From positions 1 to 18,076 of the forward strand of contig JAJECB010000031.1 of assembly GCA_022822245.1 (NCBI GenBank): 18,076 nucleotides of DNA. The letters run 5' to 3'. Below are positions 1 through 10,200 of the stretch, piece after piece. The stretch comes from Gammaproteobacteria bacterium (GTDB lineage: Bacteria; Pseudomonadota; Gammaproteobacteria; HK1). The notes under the pieces are model-generated. The model made no database searches, was not told the DNA's origin, and saw nothing but the letters and a program-made list of their open reading frames with translations. Made by a program: the position numbers and the translations under genes. Each line of letters starts with the position of its first letter. The first letter of the stretch is position 1.

Positions 1-333
1 TGGCACGCGATGCACGAGCAGCGCTACGACCTCGCGGTCATGCGGACCCTGGGGGCATCGCGGGGCCGGATCCTGCGCTTCGTCCTCATCCAGGGGGCGG
101 TGCTCGGGGTCGCCGGCGCCGCGCTCGGCACCGCCCTCGGCCACGCGGCGGGCTGGCTCCTCGCGGAGTGGCTCGAGCGGGCGCGTTCCCTCTCCCTCGG
201 GGCGCTCGGGTGGGTGCCGGAGGAGGGGCTCGTGGCGGCGGGCGCGGTGCTCATCGCCCTCGTCGCGTCCATGGTGCCCGCCATCCGCGCATACCGCCTC
301 GACGTCGCGACCGTCCTCCTCGAACGCCGCTGA
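1..333 (+). CDS. FtsX/MacB-type ABC transporter permease, C-terminal part (5' end outside window)
   Basis: The reading frame is open from base 1 and ends with TGA at 331-333, so only the last 110 residues are visible. The segment beginning RYDLAVMRTLGASRG is the loop that precedes the last two membrane helices in FtsX-like permeases (PF02687), where similar phrases are common. Two hydrophobic stretches follow, one starting at ILRFVLIQ and one at GLVAAGAVL, with a short basic tail ending LLERR. Family knowledge: such permeases pair with an ATPase for lipoprotein or small-substrate export, or mechanotransmission. The ATPase partner would lie upstream, outside the window. The gene converges on the DUF3299-type gene with only 19 bp between stops. 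I recall DUF3299 proteins being encoded beside such transporters, so the two may be functionally linked, but the substrate cannot be told from here. Confidence 0.85.
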   Translation, partial: WHAMHEQRYDLAVMRTLGASRGRILRFVLIQGAVLGVAGAALGTALGHAAGWLLAEWLERARSLSLGALGWVPEEGLVAAGAVLIALVASMVPAIRAYRLDVATVLLERR

Positions 334-352
334 GCCGGCACGCTCGAGGTCG

Positions 353-902
353 TCAGCTCGCCGAGCGGGCGTTGTTCAGGCGGTAGTGAAGGCCGGTTCC
401 GAGCGCATCGTCCTCCTCCATCAGCTCGAAGCGGCCTTCGAGGAGCACCGGTGAGGGTGTAGCGAACCCCTTCGTCGCACGTGACCTCGACGAGTCCCCG
501 GGCGCTCGCGGGCAGGCAGAAGGGGCAGCTCGGAGGCAGGGCGCTCAGGAGGAAGTACGTGTGGGTCTCCCCGGCCTCGAGGGGATACATGAACCCCCGG
601 ATCCGGACCACCGTACCGTCCTTGGCCTTCAGGGAGTCCGGATAGGAGACGTGGAAGACGGTCTGGAGCGGGGCCGGCGAGTCGACGGTGACCTCGAGGT
701 TCATCAGCTCGTCCCACGTCAGCGCCGCGGCGGGCGCGTCCGGCGCCTGGTTGTGCACGTCGTGATCCGGGATCGGCTCGCTGCCGCGGTTCCCGAACGG
801 ATTGAGGGCGGAGGCGGGGGCCACGGCCAGGGCGAACGAGAGGGCGCATGCGAAGGCCGCAAGGGCCGGAAGCCGGGAAAGGCGTCGCAATCCTGAAGGC
901 AT
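353..902 (-). pseudogene. DUF3299-type exported protein, frameshifted near 446-450
   Basis: ATG at 902 follows a strong ribosome binding site (GGGAGG, 8 nt upstream). The product begins with a Sec-type signal peptide (basic MPSGLRRLSR, a hydrophobic core, likely cleavage after ASA near residue 32). The mature part carries LTWDELMN, VRIRGFMYPLE and a PPSCPFC motif, as in DUF3299 periplasmic proteins of unknown role; the two cysteines could bind metal or be redox active (inference). After residue 151 the frame goes wrong. Reading on in-frame gives an Arg-rich nonsense tail running antisense through the permease gene, while skipping one base gives LLEGRFELMEEDD and YRLNNARSAS and a TGA at 353. 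The span 353-902 is 550 bases, 3n+1, consistent with a single inserted base in the GG around 449-450. It could be a true pseudogene, a sequencing error or, less likely, recoding. Confidence 0.75.
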
Positions 903-989
903 CGTGTCGTCCTCCCGCGAATGAACCGGTGGCGAGTGCCCGGGCGCTCCGGCGCCGCGACCTCGCGCCCGTCCCCGGAGAGGGATCCA

Positions 990-1024
990 CCGGAGCCCGG
1001 CGGGGACCTCCCGCCGGGCTCCGG
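990..1024. terminator. 15-bp perfect GC hairpin, candidate terminator of the cyclase gene
   Basis: Bases 990-1004 and 1010-1024 are perfect reverse complements with a 5-nt loop (GACCT). The hairpin begins 16 bp beyond the stop codon of the leftward cyclase gene and lies before the start of the next leftward gene, which is where a terminator would sit. No T-run follows on either strand, so it is not a textbook intrinsic terminator. It may still pause or protect the 3' end of the mRNA, or be one copy of a dispersed palindrome. The rest of 903-1040 shows nothing else. Confidence 0.5.
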
Positions 1025-1040
1025 GCCGTGGCTCAAGTGC

Positions 1041-2096
1041 TCAGCGCACCGCGATCGGCGAGCCGTGCGAGCCGGTTCCGCCGCGAATCGGGGACGGCGA
1101 GTAAAGGTACGCGAAGACGTAAGCCTTGTCGTCCGCGAGCTGCGTCAGGGCCAGGTTCTCCTGGGTGACGATGCCGTGGCGGGTCTGGAGGTAGTTGTGG
1201 ACGCAGAACGCGCACGCCGGCTCGTCCGGATAGGGAACCGGGTCCGTCGCCGGCCAGGTGTCGCCCGCGACCACGCCCGCCTTGACGTCCTCGGCGACCC
1301 AGCGCGCGACGTCCATGCAGATCCCGGGGGTGCCCTGGTTGTAGGCGGGCGGATCGTCCCAGTGCCGCTCCCAGTTGTAGCGGAAGAGGAGCGCGTCGCC
1401 CTCCGCGAACTCGAAGTCGGACATGCCCTGCTTCTCGAGCACCATCTTCAGATCGTCCATGTTGGCGCATACGCCGTGCTCCATGTCGCCGTGGACGAGG
1501 GTGAAGTCGATGAGGACCCCGCGGGCGACGATGGGATGGAGCTTCTCGGTGCCGAGCTGCGCGAGCCCGTAGGCCCCCTGCATCTCCTGCACGGTATAGC
1601 CGTTGTAGAAGCGCATGTTGGTCTTGTCGCCGTCCTCGCCGACCTGCACCCCGACGTGCCCGAGGCCGTCGAACTGGGTCCCGGCCTGGCCGATCTCCGT
1701 CGCGAGGAACTCGTCGTGCCAGATGATCTTGTTCTGGCCGACGGGGCCGCCGGTCGGAGAGGCGGGGATGCGAATGACCCACTTGCGCTGACCGAACATC
1801 GGCATGCCGGAGTGGTACTCGTGACCGAGCTTGTATGTCACGTTGTCCTTGACTGCGGAAAGTGCACGCGCCACGACCTCGGACTTCTTGTACCAGTTGG
1901 TCGAGCCGGCCTGGTCGCCCTCACCCCAGATCGGGTGCGGCCACCAGATGCTCCCCATGGGGGTGTCCATCACGTCGCCGTCCACCCAAGGCTTGCCGGC
2001 GCAGTCTTTCCAGTTGTCTTCGCAGGCCGCCTGCGCGGAGGCTACCGCGAAGCCGGCGAGAACCGCGAATGCGGCCGAGAGCAGCTTCTTCGTCAT
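1041..2096 (-). CDS. Secreted cyclase-family (PF04199) metal-dependent hydrolase
   Basis: The start ATG at 2096 is chosen because it opens a clear Sec signal peptide (MTKKLLSAAFAVLAGFAVAS, cleavage near AQA-23) and GGAG lies about 10 nt upstream; a start 16 codons earlier would bury the signal. The 351-residue product fits the longer secreted branch of the cyclase/kynurenine-formamidase fold. The family metal motif HxGTHxDxPxH appears at residues 137-147 as QAGTQFDGLGH, keeping the Asp and last His but with Gln for two His. The C-terminal signature SPSPIRGGTGSHGSPIA (333-349) is typical of the family. Known relatives hydrolyse N-formylkynurenine, isatin or cyclic amides; the substrate here is unknown. 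Five cysteines remain after the signal peptide, including CAFC at 295-298. The gene stands alone: 174 bp follow trkH, and a hairpin separates it from the next gene. Confidence 0.88.
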   Translation of the reverse strand: MTKKLLSAAFAVLAGFAVASAQAACEDNWKDCAGKPWVDGDVMDTPMGSIWWPHPIWGEGDQAGSTNWYKKSEVVARALSAVKDNVTYKLGHEYHSGMPMFGQRKWVIRIPASPTGGPVGQNKIIWHDEFLATEIGQAGTQFDGLGHVGVQVGEDGDKTNMRFYNGYTVQEMQGAYGLAQLGTEKLHPIVARGVLIDFTLVHGDMEHGVCANMDDLKMVLEKQGMSDFEFAEGDALLFRYNWERHWDDPPAYNQGTPGICMDVARWVAEDVKAGVVAGDTWPATDPVPYPDEPACAFCVHNYLQTRHGIVTQENLALTQLADDKAYVFAYLYSPSPIRGGTGSHGSPIAVR

Positions 2097-2193
2097 GGTC
2101 GTTGTTCTCCACCTGATGAGACACGCCGGCCCGGCGGGCCGCAATCCTTGCGGGCAAGCTGATCGGCATTCCTCCCACGCTGCCGGCCAGCCG

Positions 2194-2199
2194 AGTATA
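2194..2199 (-). promoter_or_regulatory. Candidate -10 box (TATACT) for the cyclase gene
   Basis: On the minus strand TATACT matches five of six bases of the sigma-70 -10 consensus. At a 17-nt spacing the -35 position reads TTCGCC (2217-2222), which is weak. Transcription from here would give a leader of about 90 nt containing a small GC hairpin (CGGCCC-GGC-GGGCCG, near 2127-2141) before the cyclase start at 2096. Confidence 0.35.
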
Positions 2200-2230
2200 G
2201 CCTGTCCATCCGGAGGGGCGAAACGTAAAA

Positions 2231-2252
2231 GTTATATCATAACAATTCGTTA
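2231..2252. promoter_or_regulatory. AT-rich island with overlapping inverted repeats between trkH and the cyclase gene
   Basis: In a window dominated by G and C this stretch is mostly A/T. GTTAT-ATC-ATAAC (2231-2243) is a perfect 5-bp inverted repeat, and TAAC-AATTC-GTTA (2240-2252) overlaps it. It lies about 30 bp upstream of the candidate cyclase -10 box, so it could be an operator or UP-like element. On the minus strand the first repeat is followed by TTTT, so it could also be a weak trkH terminator, although the stem is all A/T apart from one G-C pair. Confidence 0.3.
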
Positions 2253-2270
2253 CCGAGGTTGGCGCGATGG

Positions 2271-3722
2271 TCAGACGCGCCAGAAACCGGGGGTGAGAAT
2301 GACGAGCAGGGTGAAGACCTCGAGCCGCCCGAGAAGCATCGCGAGACTGAGGAGGAGCTTCGCGCCCGCGCCGATTTCCGCGTAGTTGCCGCCGACCTCG
2401 CCGAGGCCGGGCCCGAGGTTGTTGAGGCAGGCGGCGACCGCGGAGAACGCGGTGACCTGATCGAGACCCGAGGCCATGAGGGCGAGCAGGAAGAAGACGA
2501 AGACGACGACATAGCCCGCGAAGAACCCCCACACCGCGGCCACCACCCGGTCCGAGAGGGCGGTCTCCCCGACTCTGATCGAGACCCGCGCGTTGGGGTG
2601 GATGAGCTGCTGGATCTCCCGCATCCCCTGCTTGACGAGCAGCAGCACCCGGATGACCTTGAGCCCCCCGCCGGTCGAGCCGGCGCAGGCCCCGACGAAG
2701 CTCGACAGCACGAGCAGCACCGGGAGCATCCCCGGCCACGCGGTGTAGCCGCTCGTCGTGAATCCGGTGGTGGTCCCGAAGGCGATGGCCTGGAACGCCC
2801 CGAACCGGAGCGCATCGAGGGCGTCCTCGAACGTGCCGGTCGCGTACAGGTAGGCGCTCGTCGCCGCGACCATCGCGGCGAGGAAGTAGGCGTAGGCCCG
2901 GAGCTCGGCGTCCTGGAGGTACGCGGCGGGGCTGCGGGCCCGCCAGGCGACGAAGTGGAGCGCGAAGTTGATCCCCGCCAGCGCCATGAACACCATCGCC
3001 ACCCCCTCGACGGCCGGGCTCTGGAAGTGGCCGAGGCTCGCATCGTGGGTCGAGAACCCCCCGATCGCGACCGTCGAGAAGCTGTGCGCCACCGCGTCGA
3101 ACCAGTCCATGCCGGCCAGCCGGTAGCTGAGCGCGCACAGGATCGTCAGTCCGAGGTAGATGTACCAGAGCGCCTTGGCGGTTTCCGTGATGCGGGGGGT
3201 GAGCTTCTGGTCCTTCATCGGCCCGGGGGTCTCCGCCCGGTAGAGCTGGAGGCCCCCGATGCCGAGCACCGGCAGGATGGCGACCGCGAGCACGATGATC
3301 CCCATGCCGCCCAGCCACTGGAGCATCTGGCGGTAGAAGAGGAGGGACCGCGGGAGCGAGTCGATCCCGGTGATGACCGTCGCGCCGGTGGTGGTGAGCC
3401 CGGACACCGCCTCGAACACCGCGTCGGCGACCGTCATCTCGGGGTCGTCGAGGAGCAGGAACGGCACCGCGCCCGAGAGGCCGAGGACTACCCAGAACGC
3501 GACGACGACGAGGAAGCCGTCGCGCAGGCGAAGCTCGCGGCGGTGCTTGCGCACCGGCAACCACAACGCGACCCCGCCCCCGAGGACCAGCGCGAAGGCG
3601 ATCGCGAACGAGGCGAGGTTGCCGTCCAGGTAGAACCAGGAGACCGCGAGGGGCGGCACCATGGTCAGGCTGAACAGCCCGAGCAGGAGCCCGAGGATGC
3701 GCTGAACGGCGAACAGGTGCAT
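2271..3722 (-). CDS. trkH: Trk potassium uptake system membrane subunit TrkH
   Basis: The 483-residue product matches the usual TrkH length and start; E. coli TrkH likewise begins with MH followed by a hydrophobic helix. It contains four K+-selectivity filter repeats, recognisable as [29 protein letters not shown] and NNLGPGLG, each between membrane helices, plus the conserved [11 protein letters not shown] segment. It is the inner-membrane K+-translocating pore and works with TrkA, encoded just upstream. The ATG at 3722 is the only start: an in-frame TGA lies 13 codons upstream with no GTG or TTG between. There is no Shine-Dalgarno sequence before this ATG; a 13-codon ORF with an excellent one ends 19 nt upstream, suggesting coupled translation. 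It is the last gene of the leftward operon. Confidence 0.95.
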   Translation of the reverse strand: MHLFAVQRILGLLLGLFSLTMVPPLAVSWFYLDGNLASFAIAFALVLGGGVALWLPVRKHRRELRLRDGFLVVVAFWVVLGLSGAVPFLLLDDPEMTVADAVFEAVSGLTTTGATVITGIDSLPRSLLFYRQMLQWLGGMGIIVLAVAILPVLGIGGLQLYRAETPGPMKDQKLTPRITETAKALWYIYLGLTILCALSYRLAGMDWFDAVAHSFSTVAIGGFSTHDASLGHFQSPAVEGVAMVFMALAGINFALHFVAWRARSPAAYLQDAELRAYAYFLAAMVAATSAYLYATGTFEDALDALRFGAFQAIAFGTTTGFTTSGYTAWPGMLPVLLVLSSFVGACAGSTGGGLKVIRVLLLVKQGMREIQQLIHPNARVSIRVGETALSDRVVAAVWGFFAGYVVVFVFFLLALMASGLDQVTAFSAVAACLNNLGPGLGEVGGNYAEIGAGAKLLLSLAMLLGRLEVFTLLVILTPGFWRV

Positions 3723-3741
3723 GCTGGCGTCGCGGGGCCGA

Positions 3742-3783
3742 CTACGGTTCCGGGACGATCATCCGTTCCCCGGCGGACAGCAT
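3742..3783 (-). CDS. Candidate 13-residue leader peptide upstream of trkH
   Basis: A near-perfect Shine-Dalgarno sequence (GGAAGGAGG on the minus strand, 3790-3798) sits 6 nt before an ATG at 3783. The frame encodes MLSAGERMIVPEP and stops at TAG (3742-3744), 19 nt before the trkH start, in a different frame. It is the strongest ribosome binding site in the operon, yet it serves no long ORF. The best reading is a short leader that brings ribosomes to trkH by termination-reinitiation, possibly with regulation. An alternative is the relic of a lost small gene. No amino-acid run typical of attenuation is present. Confidence 0.45.
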   Translation of the reverse strand: MLSAGERMIVPEP

Positions 3784-3856
3784 GGGTGTCCTCCTTCCGT
3801 CCTCGCGACGAAAGTTGGCGAGACATGCGGGCCAGCCCCGTTCGAGGCGATGGACC

Positions 3857-5235
3857 TCACGGCGGGTAGTGCATCTCGGTCGTGATCTGGAAAAGCTGCT
3901 CGACGTCCGGGACCCGTCGCTTGTCCAGCAGGAACAGGATGACGTGGTCGTCCGCCTCGATGACCGTGTCGTGGTGCGCCATGACGACTTCGCCGTCACG
4001 CACCAGGGTGGTGATGGTCGTGTCCGGAGGGAGGTCGATGGCGTCGACCTGTCGGCCGACCACCCTCGAGGTGTGCCGGGTGCCGTGCGCGATGGCCTCG
4101 ATGGCCTCCGCCGCACCGCGCCGCAGCGAGTGGACCGCGACCACGTCGCCGCGCCGGACGCGGGCGAGCAGGGTGCCGATGGTGGTCTGGGCGGGAGAGA
4201 AGGCGATGTCGATGCTGTTGCCCTGCACGAGGTCCGCGTACACCCCGCGGTTGATGAGGGACATGACCTTGCCGGCCCCGAGGCGCTTGGCGAGCATGGC
4301 GGACAGGATGTTGGCCTGGTCGTCGTTGGTGACCGCGCAGAACACGTCGGTCCGGTCGATATTCTCCTCGAGGAGCAGGTCCTCGTCCGCCGCGTCTCCC
4401 CGCAGCACGACCGTGCGGTCGAGCTCCTCGGAAAGGCGCGTGACCACCTTGTCGCTGCGCTCGATGAGCTTCACGCGGTAGCTCGGCTCGAGTGCCTGGG
4501 CAAGCCGCCGGCCGATGTTGCCGCCCCCCGCGAGCATCACCGTGCGCACCCGGCTCTCCCGGTTCCTGAGCTCTCCGAGAACGTTCCCGATATCCTCTCG
4601 CGCCGCGACGAAGAACACCTCGTCATCGACCTCGATCACCGTGTCGCCATTCGGAATGATCGCTCTCCCGCGGCGATAGATGGCCGCCACCCGAGCGTCC
4701 ACCGTCGGCAGGTGGTCGCTCAGGGTCCGCAGGGCATGCCCGACGAGGGGCCCGCCGTGATATGCGCGCACCGCGACCATGAGCACGATGCCGTCCGCGA
4801 ACTCGAGGACCTGCAAGGTACCGGGATATTCGATGATCCGTTCGATGTGGTTCGTGACTTCCTGCTCGGGGCTGATGAGCTCGTCGATGGCGAGACATCC
4901 GGGCTCGAACAACGTCTGCTGGCTCAGGTAGGAGCGGGCGCGGACCCGCGCAATCCGGGTCGGGGTGTCGAACAGGTGGAAGGCCACCTGGCAGGCGATC
5001 ATGTTGGTCTCGTCGCTGTTGGTGACCGCGAGCAGCATGTCGGCGTGCTCCGCTCCCGCGCGGCGCAGCACGTCGGGGTGCGAGGCGAAGCCGGTCAGGG
5101 TGCGGAGATCGAAGTGCTCCTGGAGATGGCGGAGGGCGTCCGGGTTGCTGTCGACGACGGTGATGTCGTTGGCCTCTCCCGCCAGCGACGCGGCCACCGA
5201 GCTGCCTACCTGCCCGGCGCCGAGGATGAGGATCC

Positions 5236-5239
<4 letters not shown>
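3857..5239 (-). CDS. trkA: Trk system potassium uptake regulatory protein TrkA
   Basis: The 460-residue cytoplasmic protein has the duplicated TrkA architecture: RCK_N plus RCK_C, twice. The first Rossmann dinucleotide motif is LGAGQVGSSVA at residues 6-16, and the second is LAGGGNIGRRLA at 236-247. Acidic ends of the second strand (VVDSNP near 28-33, LIERSD near 258-263) suit NAD(H) binding. TrkA gates TrkH in response to nucleotide and is needed for high-rate K+ uptake. The ATG at 5239 overlaps the stop of the ntrX-like gene by four bases (ATGA), so the two are probably translationally coupled. trkH follows after 134 bp that hold a small leader ORF. Length and domain layout match E. coli TrkA (458 residues). 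Confidence 0.96.
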
Positions 5240-6595
<1,356 letters not shown>

Positions 6596-6603
<8 letters not shown>

Positions 6604-8863
6604 GCGCCGCTCCGGCCGCCGCGGCTTCGCCGGCGGGGGCGTGCCGGGCGGCGGGCGCCGCGGGCAGCCGCACGATGAGGCTCGCGCCTCCCTCCGGCCG
6701 GTTTTCGGCCGCGACCGTGCCGTCGTGCTCCTCGACGATCTTCTTCACGATCGCGAGACCGAGCCCGGTCCCGCGGGGCTTGGTCGAGACGTAGGGTTCG
6801 AAGAGCCTTCCGAGGACCGCGCCGTCGATGCCCGCGCCCTCGTCGTCGATTCGGGTCTCGACGTATTCGCGGCCCCGGTCCACGACCCGCCGCGTGCCGA
6901 CCGCGATCGGTTCCGGATGCCTCCCTTCGCCGGTGCGTTCCCGGTTGGCGAGTGATTCGCCCGCGTTGCGGATGAGGTTGTGGAGCACCTGGCGGAACTG
7001 CCCGGGGTCGACCACGACGGACGGAAGCGGCCCGCCGAGGTCGAGGTGGAGGAGTTCGCCCCCGTCCTCGTCGCGGTAGAGCTCCGCGACGTCGCTCACG
7101 AGCTCGTTGACGTCGACCGGAAGGGTATGGCGCGCGGGCGTGCGGGCGTACTTCGAGAACGCGTTCACCATCTCCTTCAGGCTCTCGACCTGCTGCACGA
7201 TGGTCCGCGTCAGCCGGTCCAGCGACTCCGCGTCGGGTCCGTCCATCGTATCCAGGTACTTGTGCCGGAGCCGCTCCGCGGAGAGCTGAATCGGGGTAAG
7301 GGGGTTCTTGATCTCATGGGCGAGCCGCCGGGCGACCTCTTCCCACGCCTGGCTGCGCTGCGCCTCGATGAGCCTCGTCACGTCGTCGAAGACGATGACG
7401 TGTCCCGCCTCCGCCTCCTCGGGGCCGGGGAGCACGGTGCCCCGGCACATCAGGATCTGCCGGCCGTGCGGCCCCTCCATCTCGATCTCTTCGCGCCAGT
7501 CCGGCCGGGCGGCGAGGATCCGGGCCGCCACTCGTTCGGCGAACGGGGTGAGCCGCGGGCTCAATCGGTCCACCCGATGAAGCGAGAACCCCGACTGGCG
7601 CTCCAGCGGCGTGTCGAGGATGTCCTTCGCCATCCGGTTGAACGTCACCAGGCGTCCGTCATGGCTGGTGGTGAGCACGCCCGACGAGAGGCGCGAGAGC
7701 ACCGCTTCGAGGTAGGTGCGCTGCTCCTCGAGCTGACGGTGGCTGTCGCGCGCCTCGTCGCGCGCGAGCGCGAGCTTGCGCGTCATTTCGTTGAACGAGT
7801 CGGCGAGAAACCCGATCTCGTCCGATCCCTCGTCCGGAAGCCGCGTCCCGTAGTCACCCGCCGCCACCGAACGGGTCAGCTCCGCCATCCGCCGGAGCGG
7901 CGCGGTGAGCCGCCGCGCGGCGAAGACCGCCGCCCATACCGCGCTGAGGAGGCTGACGAGGAGGACCAGGGACAGGGTGAGCATGAACGAAGTCTTGAGC
8001 GGAGCGCGCAGGTAGATGAGGTCGCGGTAGCGCTCGAACGCGGTGCGCACCCCGGACTCGAGCTCGTTGGTGCCCTTCGCGACCGGGAACAGGGCCTGCA
8101 CGAAGCGGGCTTCCCGGCCCGGCGCGGGGCTCGCGATGTTCACCACCACGCGCAGGGCCAGGCCGAGCTCGTCGACGGGATCGAGCCCGATGTAGGTGCC
8201 GCCCTGCCGGACCTGGAGAAGCACCGCCTCGTCCGGGGGGGGCGGCACGAGGGCCGTGGTGTTGGTGCTCGTCGCGATGACGCGCCCCTTGGAGGACATG
8301 AGGGTGACCTCGGACGCGCCGAGCATGTCGAACGTGTCGTGGAGCCGGTCCGTCGCGTCCGGCTCGGGCAGATCGGAGAGCTGCACCGCGAGGAGCTCGA
8401 CCTGCTTGAGGCGCTCGCGCATGTTGTGGTGGAGGGAGGCGCGGCTGAGCTCGAGGGCCCCCTCCAGGGCCTGCTCGATCCGCACGTCGAGCCAGTTGTC
8501 GACGCTGCGATGCAGGAACTGGACGGAGAAGAAGTAGATCAGCATCACCGGGGTGACCGCGAGGAGGCTGAACACGGCCACCATCCGTACCGTCAGCCGC
8601 GCTCCGGGGCGGTTCGCGCGGACCTCCCTCGCGAGCTGGGCGAAGTCGCGGACGAACAGGGCGGTGAGGACCGCCAGCCCGAGGACGGTGAGCGCGATGA
8701 GCGGCGTGTAGAACTCGCCGAACCGGGTGGGGTTGCGAGTGACGTCGCTCAGCATGAGGAGCGACAGCAGCAGGAACGAGACGAGGGCGACGAACCGCCA
8801 CCCGCTCCGGCGCGAGAGGGGTGCGTGACGGGCCGGGATCGCCTCGCGCGCCGCAGTCGTCAT
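6596..8863 (-). CDS. NtrY-like membrane sensor histidine kinase
   Basis: The 755-residue protein has membrane helices near 23-40, 52-71, 92-114 and 291-316. The last two flank a periplasmic region of about 175 residues (115-290), which is the likely signal-sensing part. A HAMP linker (about 317-370), a PAS domain (about 385-495) and the kinase core follow. The H-box is ARRLAHEIKNPLTP with H516, the N-box LIRNAGES has N633, and the G-boxes are DEGAGID and GTGLGLAIV. This is the NtrY architecture, associated in other bacteria with nitrogen, redox and envelope control. The Ala-rich tail of about 20 residues after the kinase fold looks like a linker with no function. The ATG at 8863 overlaps the rsmB stop (ATGA), and the end overlaps the regulator gene by 8 bp. 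The signal sensed is not evident. Confidence 0.93.
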
Positions 8864-10200
8864 GGCCGTTCCCTGGAGATGCAAGCGTGGAAGAAACCGT
8901 CCATGTCGGCGTCTCCAGGAAGGATCTGCCGCCCGGGGCCACACGCTCGGCCCCACGCGAAGCGGATCGGTTCCGCGTCGTGGTGACGCTCGAGGAAACG
9001 CGCCACTTGGCCGGCGCCTTCCTGCAAGAAGACCGAACACGTAGCGTACACCAGCCGCCCGGAGGGAGCCAGCATGCTCCACGCGGCGTCGAGAAGCGCG
9101 GACTGGCGCGCCTGGAGCGGCTCGAGATCGGACACCCGGCGGTGCAGCTTGATGTCCGGGTGCCGGCGGATGACCCCCGAGCCGGAGCAGGGTGCGTCGA
9201 TGAGGATGCGATCGAAGGGAACCCCGTCCCACCATTCTTCGGGGGCGCTCGCATTCGCCGCCACGAGCCGCGCCCATCCCCCGGTGCGGGCGAGGTTCTC
9301 CCCGGCCCGCGCGAGCCGGTCCGGGTCGACGTCGACGGCCACCAGCTCCCGAAGTCTCGGCTCGGCGTCGGCGATCTGCGCCGTCTTGCCGCCGGGCGCG
9401 GCGCACGCGTCCAGCACCCGCAGGTCCGGCTCGAGGTCCAGGAGCGGCACCGCGAGCTGGGCGGCGGCGTCCTGCACCGACACCGCGCCGTCCGCGAAGC
9501 CCGGCAGGTCGTCCACCCCGACCGGGTGAAGCAGCACGACCGCATCCGGCGCGACGGAGTGCGGGGACGCTTCGAGGCCGGCTCGCCGGAGCGCCTCGAG
9601 ACATGCCGCGCGGCCTCCGGCGCGGCGACCGGCCCGCAGGGTCATCGGGGCCCGCGCCGCGTTCGCGGCGAGGATCGCCTCCCAGTCGTCGGGCCAGTCG
9701 GTGCGCAGCCGTTCGATCATCCAGCCCGGATGGGCGTGGCGGGCCTCCGGGTCGGGGCTGCGTTCCAGGTCTCTCAGGATCGCGTCGCGCTCGGTCACGG
9801 CGCGCCGGAGCACCGCGTTCGCGAGCCCGCGCCGCCATGCCGGCCTTCCTGCGAGCCGTACCGTCTCGTGCACCGCCGCGTGGGGAGGGACCCGGGTGTG
9901 GAGAATCTGGTAAAGGCCGAGCAGCAGCACGGTCTCGAGTCGCTCGTCCTGGCGCCGGAGGGGCCGGGCGAGGAGCGCGCCGAGCACGTGGCGAAGGGAG
10001 GGGAGGTGTCGGACCACCCCGGACGCGAGCTCCCGCGCGAGGGCGCGTTCGCGGGGGTCCGAAACCGGGCGGAGGCGGTCTGCGACGGCGGAAGTGAGGG
10101 AGCGCCCGTCGTGAAGGACCTCGCCCAGGATCGCGAGCGCGGCCCCACGGCCGCGGGCCCGTCCCCCGGCCGCGGCCGCGTTCGGGTCGGGGTCGCTCAT
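8860..10200 (-). CDS. rsmB: 16S rRNA (cytosine-967-C5)-methyltransferase RsmB
   Basis: The 446-residue protein has an N-terminal NusB-like RNA-binding domain (about 15-145) and a C-terminal SAM-dependent methyltransferase. The SAM motif is DACAAPGGKT (264-273), followed by an acidic loop VDVDPDR. The two catalytic cysteines are both present: C338 in DAPCSGSGVIRRHPDIK, the RsmB signature, and C388 in YATCSV. It methylates C967 of 16S rRNA during 30S assembly. The usual MTLRVN strand reads MTLRAG here, a minor departure. The ATG at 10200 overlaps the fmt stop by four bases and the end overlaps the kinase gene by four, placing it in the middle of the coupled operon as in E. coli def-fmt-rsmB-trkA. 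Confidence 0.96.
   Translation of the reverse strand: MSDPDPNAAAAGGRARGRGAALAILGEVLHDGRSLTSAVADRLRPVSDPRERALARELASGVVRHLPSLRHVLGALLARPLRRQDERLETVLLLGLYQILHTRVPPHAAVHETVRLAGRPAWRRGLANAVLRRAVTERDAILRDLERSPDPEARHAHPGWMIERLRTDWPDDWEAILAANAARAPMTLRAGRRAGGRAACLEALRRAGLEASPHSVAPDAVVLLHPVGVDDLPGFADGAVSVQDAAAQLAVPLLDLEPDLRVLDACAAPGGKTAQIADAEPRLRELVAVDVDPDRLARAGENLARTGGWARLVAANASAPEEWWDGVPFDRILIDAPCSGSGVIRRHPDIKLHRRVSDLEPLQARQSALLDAAWSMLAPSGRLVYATCSVFLQEGAGQVARFLERHHDAEPIRFAWGRACGPGRQILPGDADMDGFFHACISRERP

Noticed and set aside
24..352. Continuation of the DUF3299-type gene antisense through the permease gene
   Set aside because: The sequence after the frameshift is Arg/Ser/Pro-rich nonsense. The +1 frame gives a family-like ending at 353.
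2127..2141. Small GC hairpin in the cyclase leader as a possible riboswitch
   Set aside because: It is a 6-bp stem with a 3-nt loop and no conserved aptamer-like surroundings, and it is common by chance at this base composition.
3370..3500. Possible extra small genes around and within trkH
   Set aside because: They are off-frame shadows of trkH without ribosome binding sites. Only the 3742-3783 leader has a convincing start signal.
2259..3869. A long plus-strand open frame, Glu/Asp/Arg-rich, opposite trkH
   Set aside because: The composition is the expected antisense image of a G+C-rich membrane protein gene, and it has no domain or ribosome binding site.
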